The notes under the pieces: model-generated
Database searches by the model: none
The model's input: the letters and a program-made list of their open reading frames with translations, nothing else
Told to the model about the DNA's origin: nothing
Shown here: in pieces, positions 1 to 9,701 of the stretch
How the letters are laid out: each line of letters starts with the position of its first letter
Numbering within the stretch: position 1 is the stretch's first letter
Source: an uncultured Anaerolineae bacterium
GTDB taxonomy: Bacteria > Chloroflexota > Anaerolineae > Promineifilales > Promineifilaceae
Direction: 5' to 3'
Assembly: GCA_905479495.1 (NCBI GenBank)
Contig: CAJQMR010000013.1
Coordinates: 1 to 64,000 of the forward strand
DNA length: 64,000 nt
Translations under genes and position numbers: made by a program

Positions 1-1317
1 GACGGGGACATGGGAGACTACGACCAGGACGGCCTGATAGACCGTGCGGTGATCTCTCGGTTTGGGCTGCTCCTGAACGCGGGGGGCGGAGTGATGATCC
101 CCGTCTCCACCCAGCGCAACGGTTCCGTCCGCCCGAACAGCAGCCCAAGCCTGACCGGCTACCTTTTCGGGGACGAGGTGCGGATCGGCAATGACGGCGT
201 TCAGTTCGTCGACCTGGACGGCGACGGCGATCTGGACGTGCTTTTGCATAACGTGCGCCAGGAAGCCGATTTTACGGCATTTTCTGTGGCCACGCTGTGG
301 TTTAATGAAGGCGAAGGGCAATTTACCGCCCGGCAAGTTGAGCAGGATACACATGGCGGCGGATGGGCCTCCGCCGCTGGAGATGTAGATCTGGATGGCG
401 ACAATGACATCGCCCTCTTTATGGGGTATCAACTGCGCCTATTGCTAAATCAGGGTGGCATTCAAGGAGGGCAAACTGGCGAGTTTCGGGTTCAACATCG
501 TATTGCTGGACCCGAACAAAGTGGTCAATTTGGCTCGGTCATCTTAGGCGACCTGAACAATGATGGCCAACTGGACGGCATCGTGGTCGGTTGCTGCGGC
601 CGGTTATTCACCGTAAACCCGAATGATGCTGCTGCGAATGTCTCTGGTGTTTGGTTGAATATGTGGCCTAAGCAAAGTAGATGGGGGCAGATGTCTACGC
701 TATCCGCCCTGGAAGGGCTGGCGGTGCAAGATGCTGCTCTGGGTGATTTAGACGATGACGGCGACCTGGATATCTTTGCCGCTGTGATTGCGCCAAGTGA
801 AGGTCAAAATAGCAATCCGGCTGACCGGGTGCTTTTGAATGATGGCGACGGTAATTTCATGGATTCTATGCAGCGATTAGGAGTGAAGGATAGTGCGGCC
901 GTTGCCCTGGGCGATCTAGATGGCGATGGCGACCTCGATGCCCTCGTGGGCCATCAATCAGGCGTGTTGGTGTGGATTAATCAGGGGGGTGGGCAGGGCG
1001 GCCAGGCCGGGACGTTTACCACGGCATTGCCGACACTGGACAGCGGACCAGTCCAGGCACTTTTTCTGGCTGATCTAGATGGTGATGGCGACCGCGATGC
1101 CCTGGTGGGTGAACATCGCCGGGCAACCATTTGGTGGAATGAGGGACTGGCGCTGTTTACAAAATCCCATCAGCGCTTCAGTTACACCAAACGGTACGGG
1201 TTGGCCGTTGGTGATTTTAATGGGGACGGCCATACTGATATTTTTGCCGCGGCTTATGACGACAATTACCATGTCTGGTTTAACCAGGGCGATGGAACAT
1301 TCGACATCACGCCCTAA
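1..1317 (+). CDS. FG-GAP/VCBS repeat surface protein, 5' end missing
   Basis: The frame is already open at base 1, so this is the 3' part of a longer gene; the ATG at 10 is internal. About eight repeats carry the Asp-rich loop DxDxDGxxD (for example DLDGDGDLD, DLDDDGDLD, DFNGDGHTD), each followed by a strand ending in a pattern like LNQGxGxF. This is the FG-GAP/VCBS type of repeat, which folds as a beta-propeller, binds calcium in the Asp loops and is usually secreted or cell-surface. The signal peptide and any anchor would lie upstream of the window. No enzymatic domain is visible in the part present. The gene contains no ACGGCCGT octamer, unlike most long genes here. Confidence 0.85.
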   Translation, partial: DGDMGDYDQDGLIDRAVISRFGLLLNAGGGVMIPVSTQRNGSVRPNSSPSLTGYLFGDEVRIGNDGVQFVDLDGDGDLDVLLHNVRQEADFTAFSVATLWFNEGEGQFTARQVEQDTHGGGWASAAGDVDLDGDNDIALFMGYQLRLLLNQGGIQGGQTGEFRVQHRIAGPEQSGQFGSVILGDLNNDGQLDGIVVGCCGRLFTVNPNDAAANVSGVWLNMWPKQSRWGQMSTLSALEGLAVQDAALGDLDDDGDLDIFAAVIAPSEGQNSNPADRVLLNDGDGNFMDSMQRLGVKDSAAVALGDLDGDGDLDALVGHQSGVLVWINQGGGQGGQAGTFTTALPTLDSGPVQALFLADLDGDGDRDALVGEHRRATIWWNEGLALFTKSHQRFSYTKRYGLAVGDFNGDGHTDIFAAAYDDNYHVWFNQGDGTFDITP

Positions 1318-1661
1318 CCAGAACGCTGCCCTTGTGTCATATCTTTACCGGCCTCTGGCGTCTTATTAGGTTTGATTTTTGCAAGGAGATTACTACCATA
1401 TCTTTAGCGCAATGTAAGATTTCTATAGTCCCAAACCAGCCTGAATTCGATCCCGGCTGCTAAGGACATTTTTTCCTACCAAATCCCGTTGGTGACTAAG
1501 TTTAACCTGATTATGATGTCAAAAAAAAGCGCCTGCAATGCCAGCAATAGAAGCAAAGCTAAAAAACGGTTAAAGGTTTCTTATTGGCCGGATTAGATGT
1601 GAGCACTCCTAATTCATCTGCTATGCCGAAATTAGCCAAAAGCGGAACAGGCTTGTCCCAA
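1318..1661. other. Intergenic stretch, nothing recognised
   Basis: About 340 bases between two genes that converge here. It has short AT-rich runs (an A8 tract near 1524) but no convincing hairpin terminator, RNA gene or ORF with a ribosome site. Confidence 0.4.
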
Positions 1662-2708
1662 TTAATCGTCTACGACAGTTAAATCAATAGGGATAATGAC
1701 AGGTGCAGAACAGCCTTCACCAAAATCAAATAACAACTCCGTCTTGTATGAGCTTGCTTCCAAGGAATCGGAGGAAAACTCAACCAAGATGGTTTGATTT
1801 TCCTGAGGATTTAAATTTCCCGTAGTGGGAGAAACTCGCACCCAATCATTTTCTTCGTCACCAAGTGCCCAAAAACTCCATACGACGTCAAATAAATAAT
1901 ATTCAGGTTGAATGATCAGTTTGCCAATGTCCCGTCGGATCATTCGGATTTCATACCTTTCCAAATCAGTTTCAGTTCCAAAAAATTCCCATTCAGGGGT
2001 CCCCAAACTCGTGCCGCCACTGGAACGGCCGTTGTTATTCATAAAATTTGAAGCGAATATGACCCAATCGCTTTCTCCATCTGAAAACCGATTTGCCACT
2101 TGTCTGAATTGTGGGGCATTGGCTAAATGAAAATCAGTTTGGCCCACATCGCCATCGAATAATGGGACATCATCGCCAATCGTGTGGTTTGTACGCTTCC
2201 CATCAGACGCAGCCAAGGTGATCCACAGGCCATTTGTTTTGGCGTCATTTTCTTCTGTGTAACTTTGCTCATAAACCTGCTTTAATTGTGCCATGTTTAT
2301 TATTTCAAAACGGCCTGAACAAAGGCCATTATCTACACCCGGCACATGGTTTATTTGAAAGGATATTGTAGATGATGAATTTGGGGCAAGCTGTGTAGAT
2401 AAAGACGTGACGGTAAGTTCATATTGGTTTTCGAAAGCGAGAGGGATAGGGGTCATTGTGGCAATGTTGCTTGGCGTATTAATAACAGCCGGCGTATTGG
2501 TGTTGATTGGTTGCGTTTTGAACAGGTTGTTATTCTGCACAAACAATAAACCTAATCCTGCACCAACACAAATAAGCATGATAAGACCCGTGCCAAATAC
2601 AAAAATGGCAATATATTTCTTTGAATTTGGTTTGCTTATTGGTTCAACAGCTTCTTGCTCTTTCAGTTTTTTTATCTTAAGTGTCTCATCAATTGGGTTC
2701 TTATCCAT
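1662..2708 (-). CDS. Membrane-anchored protein with C-terminal BACON-like Ig domain
   Basis: 348 residues. A charged N-terminus of about 30 residues is followed by one hydrophobic helix (roughly 32-56), a Thr/Asn/Pro-rich linker and a large extracytoplasmic part. The last 60 residues start with WVRVSP, go on to GNLNPQENQ and end in a run of alternating hydrophobic residues, the pattern of BACON-like/Ig-like sandwich domains. The middle region (about 100-280) is not recognised. The start lies 3 bases after the stop of the upstream TPR gene, so the two are one operon and probably work together at the membrane. Function unknown; a sensor or adhesion role is only a guess. Confidence 0.7.
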   Translation of the reverse strand: MDKNPIDETLKIKKLKEQEAVEPISKPNSKKYIAIFVFGTGLIMLICVGAGLGLLFVQNNNLFKTQPINTNTPAVINTPSNIATMTPIPLAFENQYELTVTSLSTQLAPNSSSTISFQINHVPGVDNGLCSGRFEIINMAQLKQVYEQSYTEENDAKTNGLWITLAASDGKRTNHTIGDDVPLFDGDVGQTDFHLANAPQFRQVANRFSDGESDWVIFASNFMNNNGRSSGGTSLGTPEWEFFGTETDLERYEIRMIRRDIGKLIIQPEYYLFDVVWSFWALGDEENDWVRVSPTTGNLNPQENQTILVEFSSDSLEASSYKTELLFDFGEGCSAPVIIPIDLTVVDD

Positions 2709-2711
2709 TGG

Positions 2712-3629
2712 CTAATCACATGCTTCTATTTCTGCAGCTCGCCTATAATCTGATAGTGCCTGGCGTTCGTTCCCCAACATACGATACGCTGTACCCCTAT
2801 TAGTGAAGGCGCACGCATCGTTAGGATTGTGTTCAATATAAACGTTAAGATCGGCAATGCCTGTTTCAGCTTCACCAAGATGGGCATAACAGGTGCCGCG
2901 AGTAAAATAATTCCGCCACATATCAGGCGCTATTTGAATAGCATACGTCGCCTTTTCAATGCAATCCTGATATTGTCCAATTTTTAGGAATACTTCTGCT
3001 CGTCCACGCCAACCCGAACCACGATTTGGATCAATGAGTAGCTCTTGGTCAAATTCCTTCATCGCTTCATCATAATCACCCCAATCTATGTAAGTGACGC
3101 CGATGTTGTGATGTACTTTAGCCAAACTGGGATCAAGTGAGAGTGCCTTTTGCCAATCCTGCATTGCCCGTTGTTTATCCCCCAACGATGAGTAAGCTAA
3201 ACCGCGATCGGCATATCCTAAAGCATACTCTGGATCCAAACGCAAAGCATGTTGCATATCCGCAAGCATCGCTTCGTTATTTCCGAGATACCAGTAAGCC
3301 ATGCCACGATACCAATAGGCTGGTGCCAGATTTGAGTTCACCTCAATTACTCGCCCCATACGATCAATAACTTCTTCATATCTTTGGGCCTCGTATGCAG
3401 CTTGACCCGCCAGGAAATTCGGGTCTGTTATCTCTGACCCTGGAGGCGTTGCCGTCGGATCACCTGGGGCAAAATGTGGCCCTTGGTGAAGGGGAGAATT
3501 GCTTGATGCGAGGAAGATATAGAGTATTAATCCTACTAATGCCAGTGCCATAAACACCAGGCCTATGTCTATCATCGTTGCCCAGGTTTTATCAGAAGAT
3601 TTTTTTTGTTTTTCATCATCAAAAATCAT
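2712..3629 (-). CDS. Membrane-anchored TPR protein
   Basis: 305 residues: a short cytoplasmic N-terminus, one transmembrane helix (about 19-42), a Pro/Thr linker, then six or so tetratricopeptide repeats from about residue 70 to the end. The repeats carry the usual A-x-x-x-R-G-x-A and L-x-L-x-P spacing. TPR arrays are protein-binding scaffolds; here the array faces outward. GGGA lies about 7 bases before ATG. It is the first gene of a two-gene operon with the BACON-like protein. The same membrane topology in both supports a shared complex, but the partner is unknown. Confidence 0.8.
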   Translation of the reverse strand: MIFDDEKQKKSSDKTWATMIDIGLVFMALALVGLILYIFLASSNSPLHQGPHFAPGDPTATPPGSEITDPNFLAGQAAYEAQRYEEVIDRMGRVIEVNSNLAPAYWYRGMAYWYLGNNEAMLADMQHALRLDPEYALGYADRGLAYSSLGDKQRAMQDWQKALSLDPSLAKVHHNIGVTYIDWGDYDEAMKEFDQELLIDPNRGSGWRGRAEVFLKIGQYQDCIEKATYAIQIAPDMWRNYFTRGTCYAHLGEAETGIADLNVYIEHNPNDACAFTNRGTAYRMLGNERQALSDYRRAAEIEACD

Positions 3630-4297
3630 GTTATTTTCCCATGAAAACTACACCATGTTATCAAAACCACATACTGTGCCAGCGAATAATTGATTTGGTG
3701 AACTGGACGAGATGAACCCCATGTACTTAACTACACGGCTTACAGGGACAATAAATCCCACCTACTTCATGGCACAGTGATTGGTTTCTTAAAACTGATG
3801 AATTTACCGTAAGAAATGTCGGTTTTTTATTACGGATACGACTTGTGGCTCTAACAGAATGGTCCCCTTTTTGCTTTGTTTGCGGCGATAAACCTGTTTC
3901 ACCAAATTGAGCGTATGAAACTCTTCTGGCAGGCAAACAATACCGTTCCGTGACAAATCTTATAAGTGTAGTTTTGCAGGGCTAAACGATGACATTTATC
4001 ATGGTCGCAATAGACCTCACCGCAAACAATGAAGTCAATATGACACCTCCTCCAGTTTGGTTCTGCGGCTACAGATTGATGAAGATCCCCATCACCGCAT
4101 AAAAGGATGGCTATTTTTAATAATACATAACCATTTGTAGGGAGTTTTGTAATGGGTGCTTTTTAGGCAGAAAAATCTTGAATCAGGAACTTCCAATCTT
4201 CTATCCAAGAGGGCTATAAGTTTGCCTAAGACACTCAGTTTCCTGTTTTTAGAGAGACCAACAGCTAGAGTATTCGAACAATTTCATTGCCAACAAA
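3630..4297. other. 668-base intergenic region without a supported gene
   Basis: AT-rich spacer upstream of the TPR operon and downstream of the deacetylase. A 69-codon minus-strand frame (3727-3936) has no ribosome site and an unlikely composition, so I do not call it. No tRNA-like fold or insertion sequence was recognised. It probably contains the promoter of the TPR operon near 3640-3700. Confidence 0.4.
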
Positions 4298-5269
4298 TCA
4301 TATGGCGTGAAGCATTGCCGGATTCACCCTAAACCTACAGTTGTTCTCATACCAGGACAGAAGCCAGGAAAGCGTCAAATCGGCATAGGGGCTGGAACGG
4401 CCGTCCCAATCCACCACGTAAGCCGGCGGCACCCGGCCCACGTAAGCCAACGCTTGTGTATCCAGCAGCGAATATATACTCAGCGGCGTTCGTCCCTGAG
4501 CAATGCCAACAACAAACTCAATGTTGGTCTGGTGACACGCCTGCACAATGCCTGTATGCACCTGTGACGGTGTTAATTTATAAGAATAGCCGCTGCCATA
4601 CGGCATGATGAGACTCTTCACTGGGTAATCCAGCCCGCGTTCCGCCAGTTTTGTTTCAATCAAGTGGGCCGATCGCATTATTTCGGCTTCGTAATCAACG
4701 GCCGTGAAATCCGGCCGTGGGCCACTGTCCACCGCGTTAAAGTTGGAATGATAAGAGGTGTGCGTGGCCAGCTCGAACCCCTCATCAAGCCAGCCACGCA
4801 CAACATCCCAACGGGCCTCATCTTGCTCCCGCTGGGAAACCCCATTGATTACCGGTTCGGTAATCACCCCAAAAACGGCCGTCATGCCCGCCGCCTGAAT
4901 CCATTCCTTCATCTGCACAAAGGTCGAGAAGGCGGAACAGGCCTGCCTGGCCATCGAGATGTCGTCGATGCTGAGGATAATCGGTTTGGCAGGCACCCGG
5001 TTTTCGCGCACCATTTGCTGCCAGCCGCGATAGGTAACGGCCGTAAAACCGGCCTCATTTAGCTGCTCCAGCAGCTGCGGCAAAAATTCCGTCTGGGCAT
5101 CGGGGCTATGCAGCATGAGTGAGGGCGGCACCGGTACGTGCTGCGGCACGCCAGCCGTCTGCCACTGGGGGAAATCGAAGCCGATTACCGTCGCATGGGC
5201 CAAAAAGCCGCTGGCTGCTCTGAGAAAACCACGTCGTGAGATTGCTTGCTGGTAGGGTGCTGCTGTCAT
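4298..5269 (-). CDS. Tat-exported polysaccharide deacetylase
   Basis: 323 residues from an ATG preceded by GGAGG at 7-base spacing; the longer frame to 5518 lacks such a site and is rejected. The N-terminus has a twin-arginine signal, SRRGFLRAA followed by a hydrophobic stretch, so export of a folded protein is expected. The NodB-type deacetylase fold is shown by SIDDI, equivalent to the TFDDG metal/catalytic-base motif, and by HTSYH, the HxxxH zinc-binding motif. Family members hydrolyse N- or O-acetyl groups on cell-wall or capsular glycans using a divalent metal. The substrate cannot be read from sequence. It is monocistronic and divergent from the AAA pair. Confidence 0.85.
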   Translation of the reverse strand: MTAAPYQQAISRRGFLRAASGFLAHATVIGFDFPQWQTAGVPQHVPVPPSLMLHSPDAQTEFLPQLLEQLNEAGFTAVTYRGWQQMVRENRVPAKPIILSIDDISMARQACSAFSTFVQMKEWIQAAGMTAVFGVITEPVINGVSQREQDEARWDVVRGWLDEGFELATHTSYHSNFNAVDSGPRPDFTAVDYEAEIMRSAHLIETKLAERGLDYPVKSLIMPYGSGYSYKLTPSQVHTGIVQACHQTNIEFVVGIAQGRTPLSIYSLLDTQALAYVGRVPPAYVVDWDGRSSPYADLTLSWLLSWYENNCRFRVNPAMLHAI

Positions 5270-5412
5270 AATAAACCTCCTGATTGCGCCGAATACTGCG
5301 TTGAATACAGCGCATCCTAGAGGTTTATCGGGCCGATAAATTCCGCTTTCCTTCCGCGTTTTTTTAGCCAAGACACGGTAGAAATGCGGTAGTGAACCCT
5401 TCTTTGCTATGG

Positions 5413-5418
5413 TAAAAT
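5413..5418 (+). promoter_or_regulatory. -10 box that decides the start of the next gene
   Basis: TAAAAT overlaps the first ATG of the long frame (5417). A transcript starting about 7 bases downstream would lack that ATG, which supports initiation at GTG 5456 behind AGGAG. No good -35 box was seen. Confidence 0.35.
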
Positions 5419-5455
5419 GCAGCCGCTTGCCGAACTGCCAAGCAGGAGCGTCTAC

Positions 5456-6910
5456 GTGACTGAAATCGCCGTGCCGGAGTGGCACGATACCCTCAAACAA
5501 GCCTTGAAAGTGTGGCACCGTTCCGCCGAGCTCAGCCGATCTCCCCTGGCCAACTTGCAGATCGTGGACAAAGAGCGCCAGCGCAAAGCGTACGCCGATG
5601 ATCTAAACGGCCGGGCGATGGCCATGCGGGATGTGCTGCGTCGTGCCATCCAAGCGTTAGGCGCAGCCGGACAGTTGCCCCCGGAAAGTGAAGCAGATAA
5701 TCGGTGGCTGGAGCGGGAATGGCGACACTATGCCATTCTCACCCTGCGCTTCTTACGTGGCTTGTCGCGGACGGAAATTCAGCACCGGATTGGCCTGGCA
5801 GAAGGCGGACAGTATTACACCGACCAGCGGCAGGCGCTTGAACTTCTGGCTTTGATTCTCCAAGATTGGGAAGGCGTGCCTAGTGAAGAAAGTTCGCCAC
5901 TGTGGCTGGAATTTCCCAGTGGCGCTGTCCGGCTCGACGATGCCTTTTATATCGAACGCCAGGCGGATGAGGAACTGCGACATCAGGTCCAGCAGCCAGG
6001 CCAGACAATCACCATCACCGGCCCACGTCAGGTAGGCAAAACCTCACTGCTCATTCGCGGCGCACATCAGGCAGTTCAGGCGCTTGACGCCCAGATTGCC
6101 TACATCGATCTGCAGGCGATCGGCCAGGACGCATTGACAGACAGCGAAACTTTTCTACGTCTACTGGCCAATTGGCTGGCCGACGAAGTAGGCGTGGCTC
6201 CCACCGTTGTGGAGTCAGGCTGGCAAAGCGCCCTGGGCTCCTCCCGTAAGCTGACAAAGCTGCTGGAGCGCACCATTCTGCCCGCCGTCGGTAGCCCGCT
6301 GCTGCTGGTGTTGGATGAAGTGGACCGTCTCCTGGCAACCCCGTTCCATACCGAGTTTTTTGGCCTGCTCCGCTCCTGGCACAATCTGCGCGCCTGGAAT
6401 GCGGCTTGGCAGCAGTTCACCCTGCTGATGGCTATTTCCACCGAACCCTACCTGCTGATAGACGACCTGCAGCAATCTCCATTTAACGTCGGCCTGATGC
6501 TCTACCTGGCAGATTTCACCCGAGACCAGGTAGCAACGTTAAACGAGCGGTACGGCCGTCCACTCAAACAACCCGAGGTGAATGATCTTTACACGCTGCT
6601 CAACGGCCACCCTTACCTCACCCGGCTAGCGCTTTACACATTGGTGAAGCACACGCTGGATTTCTCCACTTTTCACCAGATAGCCATCGAGGCGCAAGGC
6701 CCTTTCATCTCCCATCTGCGCTATTTGCACCAGCTCATCGACAGCGACGCTTCCCTGCGGGACGCCATGAAGGAAGTATTGACCCGGCAAACCTGCCACA
6801 ACGAGGGGCTGCGCCATCGTCTACAAAAGGCGGGACTAGTGCAACAAAATGGCACGGCCTTTTCGCCGCGATGTGAGCTGTACGGCCGTTACTTCGCCCG
6901 CCATTTATGA
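5456..6910 (+). CDS. AAA-like (STAND-type) ATPase with N-terminal helical/HTH-like domain
   Basis: 484 residues from GTG, which has AGGAG seven bases upstream. ATG 5417 would add 13 residues but overlaps a -10 box. Residues 1-130 are helical, with a sigma-like/HTH-like piece (LRGLSRTEIQHRIG). From about 150 the AAA_35-type NTPase follows, with Walker A GPRQVGKTS near 195 and Walker B LLLVLDEVDRLL near 290. The C-terminus has the winged-helix-like region common to this family (NGHPYLTRLAL). It overlaps the next gene by 4 bases, so the two are translationally coupled and probably interact. Related AAA_35 proteins are often fused to signalling or effector modules; the output here is unknown. Confidence 0.8.
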   Translation: MTEIAVPEWHDTLKQALKVWHRSAELSRSPLANLQIVDKERQRKAYADDLNGRAMAMRDVLRRAIQALGAAGQLPPESEADNRWLEREWRHYAILTLRFLRGLSRTEIQHRIGLAEGGQYYTDQRQALELLALILQDWEGVPSEESSPLWLEFPSGAVRLDDAFYIERQADEELRHQVQQPGQTITITGPRQVGKTSLLIRGAHQAVQALDAQIAYIDLQAIGQDALTDSETFLRLLANWLADEVGVAPTVVESGWQSALGSSRKLTKLLERTILPAVGSPLLLVLDEVDRLLATPFHTEFFGLLRSWHNLRAWNAAWQQFTLLMAISTEPYLLIDDLQQSPFNVGLMLYLADFTRDQVATLNERYGRPLKQPEVNDLYTLLNGHPYLTRLALYTLVKHTLDFSTFHQIAIEAQGPFISHLRYLHQLIDSDASLRDAMKEVLTRQTCHNEGLRHRLQKAGLVQQNGTAFSPRCELYGRYFARHL

Positions 6911-9690
6911 TGAATCAGACGCCACCCACCGACTTTTTTGTTGCCGGCGGCACCCTGCGGTATGACGCGCCATCGTATGTCGAACGGCCGGCCGACGCCA
7001 CGCTGCTGCACCTGGCGGCAACGGGCCAATTGTGCTACGTGCTCACCACCCGGCAAATGGGTAAATCCAGCCTGATGAACCGCACGGCACAGCAGCTGCG
7101 GGCGCAGGGCTGCCGGGTGGCCCTTATTGACCTGACCAGCATTGGCCAGGCTGATGAAACCGCCTGGTATTTAAGTCTGCTGGACGATCTGGTCAGCCAG
7201 CTTCGCCTGGCCATTGATGCCGAAGCGTGGTGGCAAACGCACCAGGCCCTTTCCCACGTTAAGCGGTTCACTAAGTTTGTGCAGGAAGAAGTTGTTGCTC
7301 AGATAGAGGGACCAATCGCTGTTTTCATTGATGAAGTAGACAGCGCCCTCAAGCTGCCCTTCTCCGACGATTTTTTTGCTGCCGTGCGCGCCATTCACAA
7401 CCAAAGCCTGATGACCCCAGGCGCTGGCCGGCTTGCCTTTGTCCTGCTGGGCGTGGCCGCGCCCAATGATTTAATCAAAGACAGCCAGCGCACTCCCTTT
7501 AATGTGGGGGAACGTCTCCGGCTGGGCGAACTCTCGCTATCGGCAGCCCAAAGCGTGTGGGCAGCGGGATTACCGCAGCCGGGCGGGCCACTGCTGGACC
7601 GAATTTTTTATTGGACCAGCGGCCATCCTTACCTGACGCAAAAGGTGGCGCGGGCAATTGCCCAGGAGCCACAGCGCGCCTGGCAGCCTGAGGAAGTCGA
7701 TGAGTTGGTGCAAACGCTCTTCTTTTCAGAACGTTCGCTCGTGGAAGAGAGCAATCTCCAGTTTATTAAAGGGCGCATGAGCGGCAGCCCACAAAAAGAT
7801 GCGCTGCTGAAGCTTTACGCCAAAATCCTGCAGGGGAAGCCGGTTACCAATGACGAACGCTCTGAGCTGCAAACGGAGCTGAAGCTTTACGGGCTAGTCA
7901 AAGTGAGCGTAGATGGCAGACTGGTGATACGCAACCGGATTTATGCCCAGACATTTAACCAGGGCTGGATTCGCCAGCAGCGCCAGAGTCGGCAAAAACA
8001 GCTGATGCTGCTGCTGGCTGTGCTTCTCATCCTGATTACGAGCGGCATCGGTGTTTATTTCTGGCAGCAGTCGCAGCAAACCGAGGCGCTGCTGGCCGAA
8101 TCATACCGGGATAATTTTCTGGCGACGGAAAATCCCGCGCTGCGGCTGGACAATCTGGCCAATCTGTTATCTCTGGATAACTATCAGGCGGAAGGCATCA
8201 CGTTATTCCACACCTTGCCGCCTGGTGAACAGGTGGCATTGTTTAGCAGTGCCACACCAGACTTACAAGTGCAGTTGGAAACGGCCGTATCTGCCCTCTA
8301 CCAAACGCTAGCCATCGAAACCATTGATGAAACGGCCGTAAACAGCCAGGTGCTGGCGGCGATGCTGGACGCGCTGGAACGGGTGCAACCACAAAATTCC
8401 ACATTGGCCACGGAGATTGACAGCTGGCTGCAGGGACGTGCTGCCGCCCTGCGCGGAGACTACGATGGCGCTCGCATCAACTACAGCGTGGTGCTCAGTC
8501 TCAATCCAGATAATCTGGCCGCGCGTTACGAACGCGCCCTGACCCAACTGACCTTAAACCAGACGGCGGCTGCTCTGGACGATTTAACCATCCTTGCTAC
8601 CATGGATTCAGCCTGGCGCGAGCAGGTGCGGCAGGTTATTGTCAATCGGCCATTGCTGCAAACAGCCATACCGGTGGATAACGAGACGCTCGTGGCTCTG
8701 GTGCAGGCGACGCCCGTGCCACCTGCTATTGAAACGGCCGTTTCCACCCCAATTCAAAACAACACGCCGCTCATTACCGAAGCACCCCCGTCGGCAGTCA
8801 CAATGGCGGCCAGCTCTACGCCAGCCATCACACCGACGGTGGCAACGGCCGTGCTTAACGAAGCCCCTGTATCCGTTCCGGCCACGGCTCCAGATGGCCT
8901 CATTGTGTATACCTGTTTTGACGGCACAGTTGACCAGATTTGCACCATTGAAGCCAGTGGTGCCAATCAGCAGCGGCTAACCACTGGCGACGCCACCGCC
9001 TGGTACGCCTCTGCCTCGTTGTCGCTGGGTGAGATTCTCTACTCCAGCCGCGAGCCCGGCCTCTTTACCATTTTCAGGATGTCGCTTGATGGCGCTATGC
9101 AGCAGGCAATCACCTCTCCGCTGGCCGGAGATTACTCCCCCACCTATTCCCCTGATGGCAGCCAGATTGTCTTCACCCGGGCCGAAGAGGGTCGGCAGCA
9201 CATCTGGGTCATGAATCGGAACGGCTCCGGACTGCGCCTGCTCACCGATTTACCCGGGAATTCGCTCGACCCCACTTGGTCGCCCGATGGCCAAACTATC
9301 GCTTTTGCCTACCAGGCACCTGGCGAGACAGACTATCGGCATCGGCTTATTCAGGCGGATGGCACCGGTATGCAGGAATTGGCGACTCCGCTTGAATTGG
9401 TCGGCGGCCGTTCTGACTGGTCACCTGACGGGCAGTGGCTGGCTATCTATGCGGGGTCACCGGGCAGGCATGATATTTTCCTGCTATCAACTGACGGCAC
9501 AGAGTTACGCCGCCTGACCAACAGCGGGGATAATCTGGCCCCCTCGTTTTCGCCGGATGGCAACTGGATTGTTTTTACCTCTAGCCGGGATGGGGATAAT
9601 GAGCTATTCTTCATGCGCCTGGATGGGTCCGGCCTAACGCAGCTGACCAACAATGAGCTCTCTGACTGGCAGCCCCGGTGGATACGGTAA
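6907..9690 (+). CDS. Transmembrane AAA-like ATPase with TPR-like and TolB beta-propeller domains
   Basis: 927 residues. A cytoplasmic AAA_35-type NTPase (Walker A RQMGKSSL near 47-54, Walker B VFIDEVDSAL near 138) shares the fold of the preceding gene product. A single transmembrane helix follows at about 360-382 (LMLLLAVLLILI). Outside are a helical TPR-like region (about 510-580), a Thr/Pro-rich linker and a C-terminal propeller with repeated SPDG blades (YSPDGSQIVF, WSPDGQTIAF, FSPDGNWIVF), the PD40/TolB type. The topology suggests that an outside ligand or cell-wall state is sensed by the propeller and passed to the inside ATPase. The substrate is unknown. Two adjacent ATG codons are possible starts, inside the ATGA overlap with the upstream gene. 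Confidence 0.8.
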   Translation: MMNQTPPTDFFVAGGTLRYDAPSYVERPADATLLHLAATGQLCYVLTTRQMGKSSLMNRTAQQLRAQGCRVALIDLTSIGQADETAWYLSLLDDLVSQLRLAIDAEAWWQTHQALSHVKRFTKFVQEEVVAQIEGPIAVFIDEVDSALKLPFSDDFFAAVRAIHNQSLMTPGAGRLAFVLLGVAAPNDLIKDSQRTPFNVGERLRLGELSLSAAQSVWAAGLPQPGGPLLDRIFYWTSGHPYLTQKVARAIAQEPQRAWQPEEVDELVQTLFFSERSLVEESNLQFIKGRMSGSPQKDALLKLYAKILQGKPVTNDERSELQTELKLYGLVKVSVDGRLVIRNRIYAQTFNQGWIRQQRQSRQKQLMLLLAVLLILITSGIGVYFWQQSQQTEALLAESYRDNFLATENPALRLDNLANLLSLDNYQAEGITLFHTLPPGEQVALFSSATPDLQVQLETAVSALYQTLAIETIDETAVNSQVLAAMLDALERVQPQNSTLATEIDSWLQGRAAALRGDYDGARINYSVVLSLNPDNLAARYERALTQLTLNQTAAALDDLTILATMDSAWREQVRQVIVNRPLLQTAIPVDNETLVALVQATPVPPAIETAVSTPIQNNTPLITEAPPSAVTMAASSTPAITPTVATAVLNEAPVSVPATAPDGLIVYTCFDGTVDQICTIEASGANQQRLTTGDATAWYASASLSLGEILYSSREPGLFTIFRMSLDGAMQQAITSPLAGDYSPTYSPDGSQIVFTRAEEGRQHIWVMNRNGSGLRLLTDLPGNSLDPTWSPDGQTIAFAYQAPGETDYRHRLIQADGTGMQELATPLELVGGRSDWSPDGQWLAIYAGSPGRHDIFLLSTDGTELRRLTNSGDNLAPSFSPDGNWIVFTSSRDGDNELFFMRLDGSGLTQLTNNELSDWQPRWIR

Positions 9691-9701
9691 AGTCCTGACT
9701 G

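Noticed and set aside
3727..3936. Small minus-strand frame in a non-coding gap
   Set aside because: No ribosome site and an unstructured composition.
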